This document shows positions 8,650 to 17,347 of a stretch of 64,000 nt of DNA, piece by piece. A model generated the notes under the pieces. It made no database searches, was not told the DNA's origin, and saw only the letters and a program-made list of their open reading frames with translations. Source of the DNA: Anaerolineae bacterium (GTDB taxonomy: Bacteria > Chloroflexota > Anaerolineae > 4572-78 > J111). The stretch is taken from the NCBI GenBank assembly GCA_023382535.1, contig JAHDWA010000011.1:62001-126000 (forward strand), in the 5' to 3' direction. Every line of letters begins with the position of its first letter. The stretch's first letter is position 1. Made by a program: the position numbers and the translations under genes.

Positions 8650-9306
8650 TTAAGTTCCTTCAACCAAACCATCCCGTACGGCGCGAATAGCAGCCTCGGT
8701 GCGGTTATTAACCTGCAACTTCTGAAAAATAACCGAAAGATAGTTCTTGATTGTCCGCTCAGATAAGTTGAGATCGGCGGCAATGTCCTTATTGCTGGCC
8801 CCGCCAGCCACCAGGGTCAGAATTCGGCGTTCCTGGTCTGTCAGAGGCTGTAACTTGGGGATATTTTCTTCTTTATCGGCCAAGCGGCGAAATTCGTTCA
8901 GTAAGCGGGTGGTCATTTCTGTGTCAATAACTGCCTGTCCTCGATGAACGGTTCTGATAACTTCCAACAGGCGTTTGGAACGGGTATCTTTTAGGAGATA
9001 TGCTTTTGCTCCGGCTTTGAGGGCCTCAAAAACATAAGCATCCTGCGGGTACATGGTCAAAATGATGATACCAACCGCCTCATCGTCCTTCAGGATGGTC
9101 CGGGTTGCTTCGACCCCGTCAACCACCGGCATGTTAATATCCATTAAGATAACTGTCGGCTTGAGCTTTGCCGCTAACCTGATTGCTTCCAAACCATCTT
9201 CGGCCTCGCCAACAATTTCAATATCGTCCTGGTCTTCTAATAAGGAACGAATACCTTCTCTAAAGAGAGAGTGATCATCAGCCAGCAAAACGCTTACTTT
9301 ACTCAT
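8650..9306 (-). CDS. NarL/LuxR-family response regulator
   Basis: A 218-residue DNA-binding response regulator. The receiver domain (1-120) has all key residues: Asp10-Asp11, phospho-acceptor Asp56 in L-M-D-I-N-M-P, the Thr in IILTMYP and the Lys in AYLLKD. A linker leads to a LuxR-type HTH at about 150-210, with LTDQERRILTLVAGGASNKDIA and a recognition helix around SERTIKNYLS. Length and layout are typical. It starts 36 bases downstream of the HisKA_3 kinase gene at 9343-12591, its likely phospho-donor because HisKA_3 kinases usually pair with NarL-type regulators. A terminator follows at 8528-8553. Target genes are not shown by the sequence; the sensor operon downstream is a reasonable guess. 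Confidence 0.95.
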   Translation of the reverse strand: MSKVSVLLADDHSLFREGIRSLLEDQDDIEIVGEAEDGLEAIRLAAKLKPTVILMDINMPVVDGVEATRTILKDDEAVGIIILTMYPQDAYVFEALKAGAKAYLLKDTRSKRLLEVIRTVHRGQAVIDTEMTTRLLNEFRRLADKEENIPKLQPLTDQERRILTLVAGGASNKDIAADLNLSERTIKNYLSVIFQKLQVNNRTEAAIRAVRDGLVEGT

Positions 9307-9342
9307 AAATAGTTGCCTACCTTAATCGGTTAGATGGAGGTT

Positions 9343-12300
9343 TCATTGATTATCATTGCTCATGCCCGTCTGCAAAGGCAGTTTAGCAAAAACACTGGTT
9401 CCCTGGTTGGGCTGGCTGTCAACAACTAGTTGCCCGCCAACGCGCTGGGCACGCTCTCGCATCGAGATTAACCCCAGGCCACGACTGCCAGGCTTTTTGG
9501 GCGAGTCCTGATCCTGTTGGTCCGGACGGCTCTGCCGGTCCAGATCAAAGCCCTGCCCATCATCCTGCACTTCCAGCGTAACCCACCGGTTATCTTTTAT
9601 GGATACCTTCACTGATAGTTGACTGCAATTGGCATGCTGCTGGGCGTTTGAGAGCACCTCTTGCAGGATACGGTAAAGACTGCTCTCAATCTCAGGCGAC
9701 ACCTCCACAAACTCTCCCTCAACGACGCAAGTTGTCTTCAGATTCCAGCGCTGGCCAAACTCCCCCACAAAATTCTTCAGCACTTCAAACAGGGATTTGC
9801 CCTCCAATTCTACAGGACGCAAATCAAAAATATTGCGCCGGATCTCTTCGATATTCTGTTTCAACAGGCCGCTGATTTGCTCCAGTTGTTTCTCTAGTTT
9901 ACCACCTTCTTCAACCATATTCAAGCAGCGGTCTACTTGAATCAACAGATAGGCCAGATTTTGGGCCACGCCATCGTGCATATCCCGCGCCAATCGCGTC
10001 CGCTCTTCCACGATCGCAATCTCACGGGTCTTTTGCAGGAGTTGGGCATGCTCAACCGCACTGGCTACCTGAAAAGCCAAAGATTCCAGGGTTTCCAGAT
10101 CACTCTCGTCAAAAGCATAGAGCATTTGGCTGGCGACCATAATCAGGCCAAGCGTCTTACCACCGGTAATGAGCGGGGCAATCATCACCGTGCAAATTTG
10201 TTCGTCCACCTGGCCTAATTCCACCCGATAGAGGTTTTTGCTATCCTCCTCAGTAAGAATAAGAGGTTTGGCCTGATGAATCACCTGGCCCATAAGCTTT
10301 TCGGGCTTGATTTTAAGGGTCAGCGTTCGGGCCGGGCGAGTAGATTTCCGGGCAAACCCGGCTGAAGGTGCTGATTTTTGCCGGTCATTAGGTGAAGCCT
10401 CACGGGGGGTTAAGGCAGGATCGTAAATCTTTTGAAGAGTCAGTTTTGAACCATCAATCAAACCGATAGTAACCCGAACATCATCTTGTTGAGTGAACTC
10501 CGGGGTAAAAATTTGGCTAATATCTCTGCCAACTACGGCCAGCAGTTCGTCCAAATCCAAACCCCGGCTTACTACCTGGCTGATCTTTTTAATGGCTTGT
10601 AACCGCTCAGTGCGGGCCTGAACTGTCCGCTCCAGTTTATCCGAATAAGTATGAATCTGCTTGAAGAGCTGGGCATTTTCCACTGCTCCGGCCATTAATT
10701 GACTCAGAGCGCTGAGTAAGTTCAAATCATTTGTGCCGAAATCGCCCGTCTGCTTATTAATTAAGATGACCAGGCCAATAATAATACCGCGCGTCTTTAG
10801 CGGTGCAACCAGCATGGTCTGGATTTTTCGATGGAGGATTTGATCCAACTCGTCAAATAAGTGGGGATTCTCTGGAGTCAGCTTGAATAGGCATGGTACT
10901 CCCTCTAAGATAGCTTGCTCAAACAGTTTAAGGTGAATACTTAATTTAGTTGTGACCAGATCGGCTGCGCCGGACCCGCTGGCCGCCGCCAGGGTCAGCT
11001 TATCGTCGCTGCTATCTACCAAAAGCACATAGCCGTTCTCGGCTAACAAGGCGATGCAGACCCGATCGGTAATGATGGCCAGCAGCTCATCCAGAGCAAT
11101 CGTCGAGGTAAGGGCCTGGCTGGCATCATTTAAAACGGCCAAATCCCGCAGACGCTGGGCCAGGTCGCGGTACAGGCGAGCATTCGCCAGGGCAGTTGCA
11201 GCCTGGCTGGCCAAGCTGTTCAGCGTCCACAAATCATGGTCGCTAAAACCGCCGGCGTAACTTTGATCAATATTGATGACCGCTTCGGCCTGGTTCTCTA
11301 CAAAAATGGGGACGACCAATTCGGACCTGATCTCCATCCCCTCGATAGTCAGAACATCGCTATCTTTAGAAACATTGTTGACCAAAAGAGATTGGCCTAG
11401 CCTGACAGCTTTACCAATCAAGCCATCGTCTATACTTTGCCGGTAGAGGCCCGGGGTAAGGGATGGCGGCGCTTCGCCATAGATCGCCTTCAAGATGAGA
11501 AATGAGCGGGTTTCGTCAACCTGCAAAATGGCCACTCGATCATAATGCAGGCGCTCGTAAATAGCTTTAGCCAGGGCTTCAAAGAGATTATTCATTTCCA
11601 GAATGGTTGAGATCTCGCGGGCAACCTCATTAATCAATTTGAGCCGGGTGGCTTGATCCTCCCATTCCTCAAAAAGTTGGGCATTTTCTACGGCAATGCC
11701 AATCTGGTAAGCCAGGGTAAAAACGTAACGGGCATCAGTATCGGTAAAAGCGTCCGGCTCATTCTTGTCAAGAGTGAGGACCCCAACCACACGATCTTTA
11801 TAAATCAGCGGAACTCCCAGCCAGGAACGGATACGGCTTAACTCGGGCCGAGGCTCCCAATATTCGCTTTGGGTCACATCCTTAATAATGAGAGGAAGCT
11901 TATTATTAACCGCGTGCCAGGCCGAATTCTTCTCATTTCGGCGATAGATATTCATCCCCCGCCGGTAATCTGAAAAGCCTCGGGAAGCGGCTGCTTCCAG
12001 AAAATCTCCCTTCAAAAGCAAAAGGGTCGCACTGTCAAAATCAACGGTTTTCTGGACCTGGGCCAGGATTTCATCCATCAGATGTTCCACATCAAGACTG
12101 GTGCCAATGAGCGCGCTGATGGCGTTGAGAGAGGCCAGGCGTTGGTTAGCCTGATTTAAGGCTGCGATTTGAAACTGGAACTGCTTGACCGCTTGGTCAT
12201 CCGGCAAGGGGGTTAACAACTCAGGTAAAGGAGCCAGCGGGGGCAGCACGGCGTGGACGCTTTGCAGCAGTTCATCAACCTGGATAGGTTTATTTAGCAA

Positions 12301-12591
12301 GCCAGTGAAGTTAGAGCTAAAGCTCGACAATTTATTCTGTTCCCGGTTGTCATTCCCAATCACCAGAATCGGGGTCTGGGGCATGAACATCTTTAAACGG
12401 GCAACCAGTTCGTGGCCTTCAATGTCCGGTAAAGCCAAATCTATTAAAACCAGGTCTGGCTGAATCATGGCACAATACTGCACAGCCGTCGGACCGTCGG
12501 CGGCAATGATTACATTATACTGTTCGCTGAGACTACTTTGGATTAGTTTCTGAGCAGCCTGATCATGGTCAACATAAAGAATAGTGGCCAT
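9343..12591 (-). CDS. Receiver-multi-GAF-HisKA_3 histidine kinase
   Basis: A 1082-residue soluble kinase. An N-terminal receiver (1-115) has its acceptor Asp in LVLIDLALP, but the second acidic residue is His (V-D-H-D) and the Thr position is Gly. About four GAF domains follow, at roughly 150-305, 318-470, 475-645 and 655-850, separated by helical signalling linkers. The HisKA_3 dimerisation domain carries ARDMHDGVAQN with phospho-accepting His872. The C-terminal ATPase has an N-box, DDGQGF and GSRGLGLISMRERA. There are no transmembrane segments, so it should sense cytoplasmic signals. It is the first gene of a two-gene unit with the NarL regulator. GAF borders are approximate. Confidence 0.93.
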   Translation of the reverse strand: MATILYVDHDQAAQKLIQSSLSEQYNVIIAADGPTAVQYCAMIQPDLVLIDLALPDIEGHELVARLKMFMPQTPILVIGNDNREQNKLSSFSSNFTGLLNKPIQVDELLQSVHAVLPPLAPLPELLTPLPDDQAVKQFQFQIAALNQANQRLASLNAISALIGTSLDVEHLMDEILAQVQKTVDFDSATLLLLKGDFLEAAASRGFSDYRRGMNIYRRNEKNSAWHAVNNKLPLIIKDVTQSEYWEPRPELSRIRSWLGVPLIYKDRVVGVLTLDKNEPDAFTDTDARYVFTLAYQIGIAVENAQLFEEWEDQATRLKLINEVAREISTILEMNNLFEALAKAIYERLHYDRVAILQVDETRSFLILKAIYGEAPPSLTPGLYRQSIDDGLIGKAVRLGQSLLVNNVSKDSDVLTIEGMEIRSELVVPIFVENQAEAVINIDQSYAGGFSDHDLWTLNSLASQAATALANARLYRDLAQRLRDLAVLNDASQALTSTIALDELLAIITDRVCIALLAENGYVLLVDSSDDKLTLAAASGSGAADLVTTKLSIHLKLFEQAILEGVPCLFKLTPENPHLFDELDQILHRKIQTMLVAPLKTRGIIIGLVILINKQTGDFGTNDLNLLSALSQLMAGAVENAQLFKQIHTYSDKLERTVQARTERLQAIKKISQVVSRGLDLDELLAVVGRDISQIFTPEFTQQDDVRVTIGLIDGSKLTLQKIYDPALTPREASPNDRQKSAPSAGFARKSTRPARTLTLKIKPEKLMGQVIHQAKPLILTEEDSKNLYRVELGQVDEQICTVMIAPLITGGKTLGLIMVASQMLYAFDESDLETLESLAFQVASAVEHAQLLQKTREIAIVEERTRLARDMHDGVAQNLAYLLIQVDRCLNMVEEGGKLEKQLEQISGLLKQNIEEIRRNIFDLRPVELEGKSLFEVLKNFVGEFGQRWNLKTTCVVEGEFVEVSPEIESSLYRILQEVLSNAQQHANCSQLSVKVSIKDNRWVTLEVQDDGQGFDLDRQSRPDQQDQDSPKKPGSRGLGLISMRERAQRVGGQLVVDSQPNQGTSVFAKLPLQTGMSNDNQ

Positions 12592-12879
12592 AGTAATTTA
12601 TCCCTGATGGCGTAACAGCTTGCTCGCCAAAGATGAAGAACACACACCCTAAATTTTACGGCATTACTGTCGTTTATACAAGGAGTATCTTCTTATTATT
12701 AGCTGAGGGAGAATTAAGGGGGAGAGGGTCGGCTGACCCTCTTTATAGCTCTTTTCTAAACCCGCTTTTGGAAAGCTCAAACCAATTTCAAATTTGGCTG
12801 TGTTATCATTTATATAAGGCAGGATGATTAGCGGTCAAGTTCAGGAAGATTTTTTGATATACGAAGATCTCAAGGTGTA

Positions 12880-13398
12880 ATGCTCAAGTGTCAATTTTGC
12901 CAGACAACCCATGTCATTAACACAATATTTTGTAACGAATGTGGTTACTGTTTGCTTGACAAGGAAAACCGGGAAACCGACCATTTAGACGTAACCGCCA
13001 TTGCCTGGCGGGGTGGGCCATCCTCTCAGTCCCAGGCTCTTATTTCAGATCAACAACCTGCGAGACCAACCCTTATTCGCCTCAAAATAGGCGACAAAAA
13101 ACGCGAGGTCGAATTTCCGTTTAACAAATTCGTCTATCTGGGGCGGATGGACCCTACGGTCAATATATTTCCTGAGATTGACCTGACCCCTGATGGTGAG
13201 GCAGCCAAAAGCGTCTCGCGGCGTCATGCCGGTATCTTTAGCCAAAGTGGGACTATTATCATCGAAGACCTGGCCAGCAGGAATGGCACTTTTATTAACG
13301 GTAATCGCCTCGTTCCCTATTTGCCCGAAGCGCTCCACGACGGGGACATCCTACAACTCGGCCAACTGCTCATTGAAGTTTACATTCAAACTTTCTAA
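12880..13398 (+). CDS. Zinc-ribbon plus FHA-domain protein
   Basis: A 172-residue protein with two parts. Residues 1-27 form a double CxxC zinc ribbon (CQFC and CNEC). After a linker of low complexity, residues 70-170 form an FHA domain with YLGRMDP, the SRRHAG phosphopeptide-binding loop and DLASRNGTFINGNRL. FHA domains bind phosphothreonine peptides, so the protein likely reads Ser/Thr phosphorylation. It stands alone on the plus strand, between the kinase on its left (divergent) and the RsbW-like gene on its right (convergent). No Ser/Thr kinase of the PknB type is in the window. There is no membrane segment. The fold call is firm; the partner is unknown. Confidence 0.93.
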   Translation: MLKCQFCQTTHVINTIFCNECGYCLLDKENRETDHLDVTAIAWRGGPSSQSQALISDQQPARPTLIRLKIGDKKREVEFPFNKFVYLGRMDPTVNIFPEIDLTPDGEAAKSVSRRHAGIFSQSGTIIIEDLASRNGTFINGNRLVPYLPEALHDGDILQLGQLLIEVYIQTF

Positions 13399-13470
13399 AT
13401 CTTCTCTCGTTCCCAACCTGAGTTTAGGCACGAGAGAACAAGATGGCGAAGATCCTCAGCTACCCAAAAA

Positions 13471-13908
13471 TCAGCCAGACTTTGGTTCCAGATGGATAAC
13501 CATGCGCACCTCGTTACGTCCCGGCTTGGCCGACACAACCATTTCATCCACCAGCCGCCTGATCAAAAACATTCCCAACCCTCTTGGGTAACCAGGACGG
13601 CTTTCAAATCCCTCGTCCACATCAGCTATTTCAGGAATTGGTTTTTTCCCTTTATCAACCACATTTAAGGTCAAAGATTTGTCCTGAACAGTCAATTCCA
13701 CCAGAACTTTGATCCCCTCGTTGGATTGATTGCCATGCTCAATCGCATTGGTCACAGCTTCGCTGATGGCAGTTTTTAAGTCTTCAATCCGATCCGGGGA
13801 AAAACCCATGCGCTGGGCTACTGTGGCTGCCGCCGCCATAGGAATTTTCTCATAGCCCAATTCACTGGGGATGTAGATCTCGACCACTTTGTCTTTCTTT
13901 TTAGCCAT
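13471..13908 (-). CDS. RsbW-like anti-sigma / serine-protein kinase family ATPase
   Basis: A 145-residue GHKL ATPase of the RsbW/SpoIIAB type. Visible motifs are the N-box AISEAVTNAIEHGN, a G1-like VVDKGKKPIPE segment and GLGMFLIRRLVDEM as the G2/lid. Family members bind and inactivate a sigma factor and phosphorylate an STAS-domain anti-anti-sigma factor. Neither partner is adjacent: the sigma factor at 42491 is ECF-like and has its own ZAS-type candidate. The gene lies 33 bases after ruvX and is the last gene of a minus-strand run starting at the FtsA-like gene or alaS. The DD-G-G1 motif is altered (DKGKKP), which could affect ATP binding. Family certain, partner unknown. Confidence 0.9.
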   Translation of the reverse strand: MAKKKDKVVEIYIPSELGYEKIPMAAAATVAQRMGFSPDRIEDLKTAISEAVTNAIEHGNQSNEGIKVLVELTVQDKSLTLNVVDKGKKPIPEIADVDEGFESRPGYPRGLGMFLIRRLVDEMVVSAKPGRNEVRMVIHLEPKSG

Positions 13909-13941
13909 TATCTGAGTCCATGCTAGGCTCGTATCCTTGAT

Positions 13942-14352
13942 TTAGGAGTCATCCTTCAGTGAGTCCAGGTAATTCTGCAAAATCACTGCCGCTGCGGCGG
14001 CATCAATGGCTACTTTCTTTTTCCCCAGGGCGGACAGCGACGCGGCCGCATCAACCGTCGAATAACGCTCGTCAAAATATTCAATGGGGACAGGCAGCGT
14101 TGCTGCCAGGGCTTCGGCGTAACGCATAACCCGGCGAGCTTGCGGCCCGATCTCTTCCGGGTCACTTAGCGAATAGGGCAGGCCAACAATGACCCGCTCC
14201 AGCTTCAATTCAGTCACCAGGCGTCTCAGCCTGGCAAAATCTTCCTGCTTGGATTTGCGCTGCAAAACGCTATGCGGTGTGGCTAAAATACCGCTCTCAC
14301 TGATGGCAATACCAATACGTCGCTCACCAATATCCAAGGCCATCAGCCGCAT
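13942..14352 (-). CDS. ruvX: Putative pre-16S rRNA nuclease / Holliday junction resolvase-like RuvX (YqgF)
   Basis: A 136-residue RNase H-fold protein of the YqgF/RuvX family, of normal length. It starts with MALDIGERRIGIAISE, where the Asp of the LDxG motif is the first catalytic residue. It also has VIVGLPYSLSDPEE, the FDERYST motif and an AIDAAAAAVILQNYLD end with a C-terminal catalytic Asp. The family is essential in many bacteria and matures the 5' end of 16S rRNA; Holliday-junction cleavage was the earlier proposal. It lies 6 bases after the baseplate-J-like gene and 33 bases before the RsbW-like gene. Its presence in the same block as alaS is a common bacterial neighbourhood. Confidence 0.95.
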   Translation of the reverse strand: MRLMALDIGERRIGIAISESGILATPHSVLQRKSKQEDFARLRRLVTELKLERVIVGLPYSLSDPEEIGPQARRVMRYAEALAATLPVPIEYFDERYSTVDAAASLSALGKKKVAIDAAAAAVILQNYLDSLKDDS

Positions 14353-14358
14353 GGAAAC

Positions 14359-15969
14359 TCAATCACTGTCGGCCACCAAGGTGACCGCCTCTTTGATGAC
14401 CACTTCAATACGAAAGGGTGAGTAAGGTAATCGGCCCAGCCACTCCACAAACCAGCTTGGCTCCAGTTCCACACCGGGGACAGTGGCCAGATCGTACCGC
14501 TGATTCAACAAATTTTGAGCCTCACCAATGGGCAGCCAGGCGACCTCATCGGCTACTTCATGCTTGTCAATAACAGGTACCGCCAACCCTGAAGCAATGA
14601 TGCGGAAGGTGACTGTCTGTTCCTGAATATCCAGAACTTCACCCGCTCCAAAATGCAGGCCGCGAGTATCCAATTCATAACCGGGCGGAACTTGGGCTTC
14701 CAGAGCGGCCAGGGCCAGCCGGTTGGCATTGTAACCACCCACGACCGTGCCGCGTACCACCGCCTGCATCTCACCCCCAAAGGTATCGGAAAAATCGCCT
14801 GAAAATTCTCGATACTTCACATCCAGCACAATTACTTGCAGCGTCTCCGGGGAGATAAACTCCTGCTCGCCCAAAGAGGCCTGCAACTGGCTCAACCCTT
14901 CCTGCTGAATTTTCTGGCGAAGATAGGCTTGCAGCCGCTCTTTATCATCCTGGACCACGATTTTGGCCGGTTCCATCTTCCCGCCCCCTAAAGGCTGCTC
15001 GTTAATAACCCTGGCCAGCAAGCCAAAAGTTGGGTCTTCAAAGCGATTAAGCTGGCCCGCCCCAACATTACTATCAGGCCCCGGTTCAACGGCAATCACC
15101 AGCGTTGGGGTCGAAGTAGCGCCGGTCCCGGGTGGGATCGTTGTGGTATAGGCAGTAACAAATTGAAGCGGCTGTCCTGCCGAAGTAGTCAGCGTGGTAC
15201 TGACAGGAATAAGCTGCGGCTGCTCGGTCCGGTTGATAAAAGTAACAGCTCCTTCGGCCCTGCCCACCGGAGCTAACTCCGTTTGGGTCGTTTCAATTTC
15301 GCCTGATAAGGCCAGTTCTACCTGGGCCGTCCGCGCCGGAAAAGTGAGCGTTTTGAAATCTACCGATTTAGCCGTGGGATCAGCTTTAACAATGAGATTC
15401 GTTTCCAGCGGTTTCGCCACCGGAATGAGGGTCACCGTCGCCTGCGGCAAAAGGGCAAAGCCACCCACCACCAGGGCCAGGGCCAGAATGCCCAGCAAGA
15501 TCAACGCGCCAAACTGCTGCCAGATGTTGACTCGCCCGCTGCCCTGGATCACCCGATATTTTTTACGCTTAGCTCGCCTGGCCTGGCTCCCACGTTCCTC
15601 CACCGGCGCCGGTGCGACCGGCGGCGTCGTTTCCTGGGGCGTTGCGACCGGAGTTTCTGACGAAACCCAGCCGGCCCATTTGGCGCTGTGCAGATTAGCA
15701 AAAGCTTTGATCCCCGCTACCTTGGCAAAATCCCGCACCGTCGGGTGGTCGCTGAGCACAGCCAACTCGACGGCCCTGGTTTGAGCCGCCCGGGCCAGCA
15801 GTTTCATATTGACCAGGCTTTGCAGGGCCTTATTTTTGCGCGGCGCTATCAGCAGCAAGCGTTTGACCCGCCCGTTTCCAACCGTAGGCGGAACCAAGGC
15901 AAAATCCATTCTACTTCGAATGGACGTAATATCATCCGTTTCTTCAAGCTTCAAGACAACTTTTTCCAT
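14359..15969 (-). CDS. Baseplate-J-like single-pass membrane protein of unknown function
   Basis: A 536-residue protein. A cytoplasmic N-terminal part (1-150) has a RRAKRKKYR basic stretch before the single transmembrane segment at about 155-180. The remainder is extracytoplasmic, rich in beta strands and Thr/Val. It resembles proteins in Chloroflexota and Cyanobacteria that databases label baseplate J/gp47, but no other phage gene is nearby, so that label says nothing about function. It is 6 bases from ruvX and likely translationally coupled to it. The N-terminal part has an alpha/beta look with LLIAPRKNKALQSLVN and AVLSDHPTVRDFAKVAGI. Its role could be in the cell envelope; this is inference from topology only. 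Confidence 0.75.
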   Translation of the reverse strand: MEKVVLKLEETDDITSIRSRMDFALVPPTVGNGRVKRLLLIAPRKNKALQSLVNMKLLARAAQTRAVELAVLSDHPTVRDFAKVAGIKAFANLHSAKWAGWVSSETPVATPQETTPPVAPAPVEERGSQARRAKRKKYRVIQGSGRVNIWQQFGALILLGILALALVVGGFALLPQATVTLIPVAKPLETNLIVKADPTAKSVDFKTLTFPARTAQVELALSGEIETTQTELAPVGRAEGAVTFINRTEQPQLIPVSTTLTTSAGQPLQFVTAYTTTIPPGTGATSTPTLVIAVEPGPDSNVGAGQLNRFEDPTFGLLARVINEQPLGGGKMEPAKIVVQDDKERLQAYLRQKIQQEGLSQLQASLGEQEFISPETLQVIVLDVKYREFSGDFSDTFGGEMQAVVRGTVVGGYNANRLALAALEAQVPPGYELDTRGLHFGAGEVLDIQEQTVTFRIIASGLAVPVIDKHEVADEVAWLPIGEAQNLLNQRYDLATVPGVELEPSWFVEWLGRLPYSPFRIEVVIKEAVTLVADSD

Positions 15970-16061
15970 ATAACGACTGAGGTTAATCCTCCAATATTCA
16001 GAACAATACTACTCACAGAGCAAAAAAGTGAGCTTTTTCACTCCGCACAATCGTAGACATA

Positions 16062-17237
16062 CTAATCCGGCAATCCCACCAGCAGACTCACAGCCAGTCC
16101 GAATAAATTGTAATCCAAACCCTGAGTCAAATCTCTGGCTGCAACCAATGCCTGAGCGCCCAATCGAGCCACTTCCGGGGCACGCTGAAAAAGCGCCGGG
16201 TCGGTACGCAGCAGCTTATCCAGGCCCGGGAGCAGATTGCCTCCACCAGTTAAATAAATTTTGCGCGGCAGCGGCTTTCCCTGGGCGGACTCGGCTAAAA
16301 AATCCATCACGGCATCATACCAACGACACCGGGCTGTACCCAAAACAGCCTCAAGTTGGCCAACCTTCTCTTCGGGCAAAGCGTTGGCCACAAACGCTCG
16401 TTTTAATTTTTCAGCCTCAGCCAGGTCAAGGCTGAGAGCCTGGGCTATAGCTTGGGTAAAAAATGACCCGCCAAATGGAGTCGAGCCAGCCGCCACCAGC
16501 GCATTATCCCGGATTAAACAAATATCTGTGCCGGAGAGTCCGGTATCTAGAATAACAGCTTCAGCCTGGGGAGTTACCGCGGCCAGGGCCTGCGAGGCTG
16601 CCACCACATTAGCCACTTCCAAATCAAGCCGGTTGGCCAGCACCTGCAGGGCACGTAAGGCGCCCGCTTGGCCAGCCACGCCAAAAACCGACAGGGAAAG
16701 CTCCTGGCCGGTCAGCCCCAGGCCCTCCAGCACCAGGTGATCATCCAGGCGAATCCCGGCGTCCGTCACCGCCAGCGCTTGCCACTGGCCGCCTTCAACT
16801 GGCAAATGGGCCAAGTTCTGGCGCACCAGACGTTCGGCCCTGGCCCTGAGATGGGCCAGTTCTTTTGCCGTAATCGGTTCCTGCGCTTTGGGGCGGGTTT
16901 GCTGGACTGTAAACAACTGGCCTATACTGGCTCGACCGGCCAGGGCAAAGATCACATCATCCGGCACAATTTTGTACCCAGCCACGGCCTCGGTGCTGTC
17001 CTCGGCCTGAGTAAGGGCCGCGTTGACCGGGGCAGTAACCGCTGCCGCCTCAAGCCGCCCGCCGCTAATATCGTGTCCGCCCGTCTCCGCCAGCCCACAG
17101 CCGATAATTTCCACTTCCGGCTGATTGGGCTTGACCAGCGCCACCACGGCTTTGACCGTATCCCGGCCAATGTCAACCAGGCTGTAAGCTGTAGGTCTTT
17201 GTTTTGTCCCTTGAGGAAACCGGCGCAGGAATTTCAT
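16062..17237 (-). CDS. FtsA/PilM-like actin-fold protein
   Basis: A 391-residue protein of the actin-like ATPase superfamily. Phosphate-1 is SLVDIGRDTVKAVVA, phosphate-2 is VILDTGLSGTDICLI and the adenosine region is KIYLTGGGNLLPGLDKLL. The insert between them fits an FtsA/PilM-type subdomain. FtsA tethers FtsZ to the membrane and PilM joins type IV pilus assembly; neither ftsZ nor pil genes are in the window. A C-terminal hydrophobic stretch (NLFGLAVSLLVGLPD) could serve as a short membrane anchor. It lies 110 bases downstream of alaS and 92 bases upstream of the baseplate-J-like gene on the same strand. I would call the superfamily with confidence but not the specific function. Confidence 0.8.
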   Translation of the reverse strand: MKFLRRFPQGTKQRPTAYSLVDIGRDTVKAVVALVKPNQPEVEIIGCGLAETGGHDISGGRLEAAAVTAPVNAALTQAEDSTEAVAGYKIVPDDVIFALAGRASIGQLFTVQQTRPKAQEPITAKELAHLRARAERLVRQNLAHLPVEGGQWQALAVTDAGIRLDDHLVLEGLGLTGQELSLSVFGVAGQAGALRALQVLANRLDLEVANVVAASQALAAVTPQAEAVILDTGLSGTDICLIRDNALVAAGSTPFGGSFFTQAIAQALSLDLAEAEKLKRAFVANALPEEKVGQLEAVLGTARCRWYDAVMDFLAESAQGKPLPRKIYLTGGGNLLPGLDKLLRTDPALFQRAPEVARLGAQALVAARDLTQGLDYNLFGLAVSLLVGLPD

Positions 17238-17347
17238 GGAGCTGAAATCTCTAAAATACGAGTCTTAACGTTTACTTATTCAATTAGCAGAAAGCTAGCG
17301 ATAGACCTCCCGCCGATGCCTGATGCGTAGAACTGTATAGCATTCCC

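Noticed and set aside
14359..15969. Prophage remnant suggested by the baseplate-J resemblance
   Set aside because: No other phage genes, integrase or att-like repeats lie nearby; the gene has a transmembrane helix and sits among housekeeping genes.
16062..17237. Genuine FtsA of the divisome
   Set aside because: No ftsZ or ftsQ nearby and PilM-type proteins share the same motifs; kept as FtsA/PilM-like.
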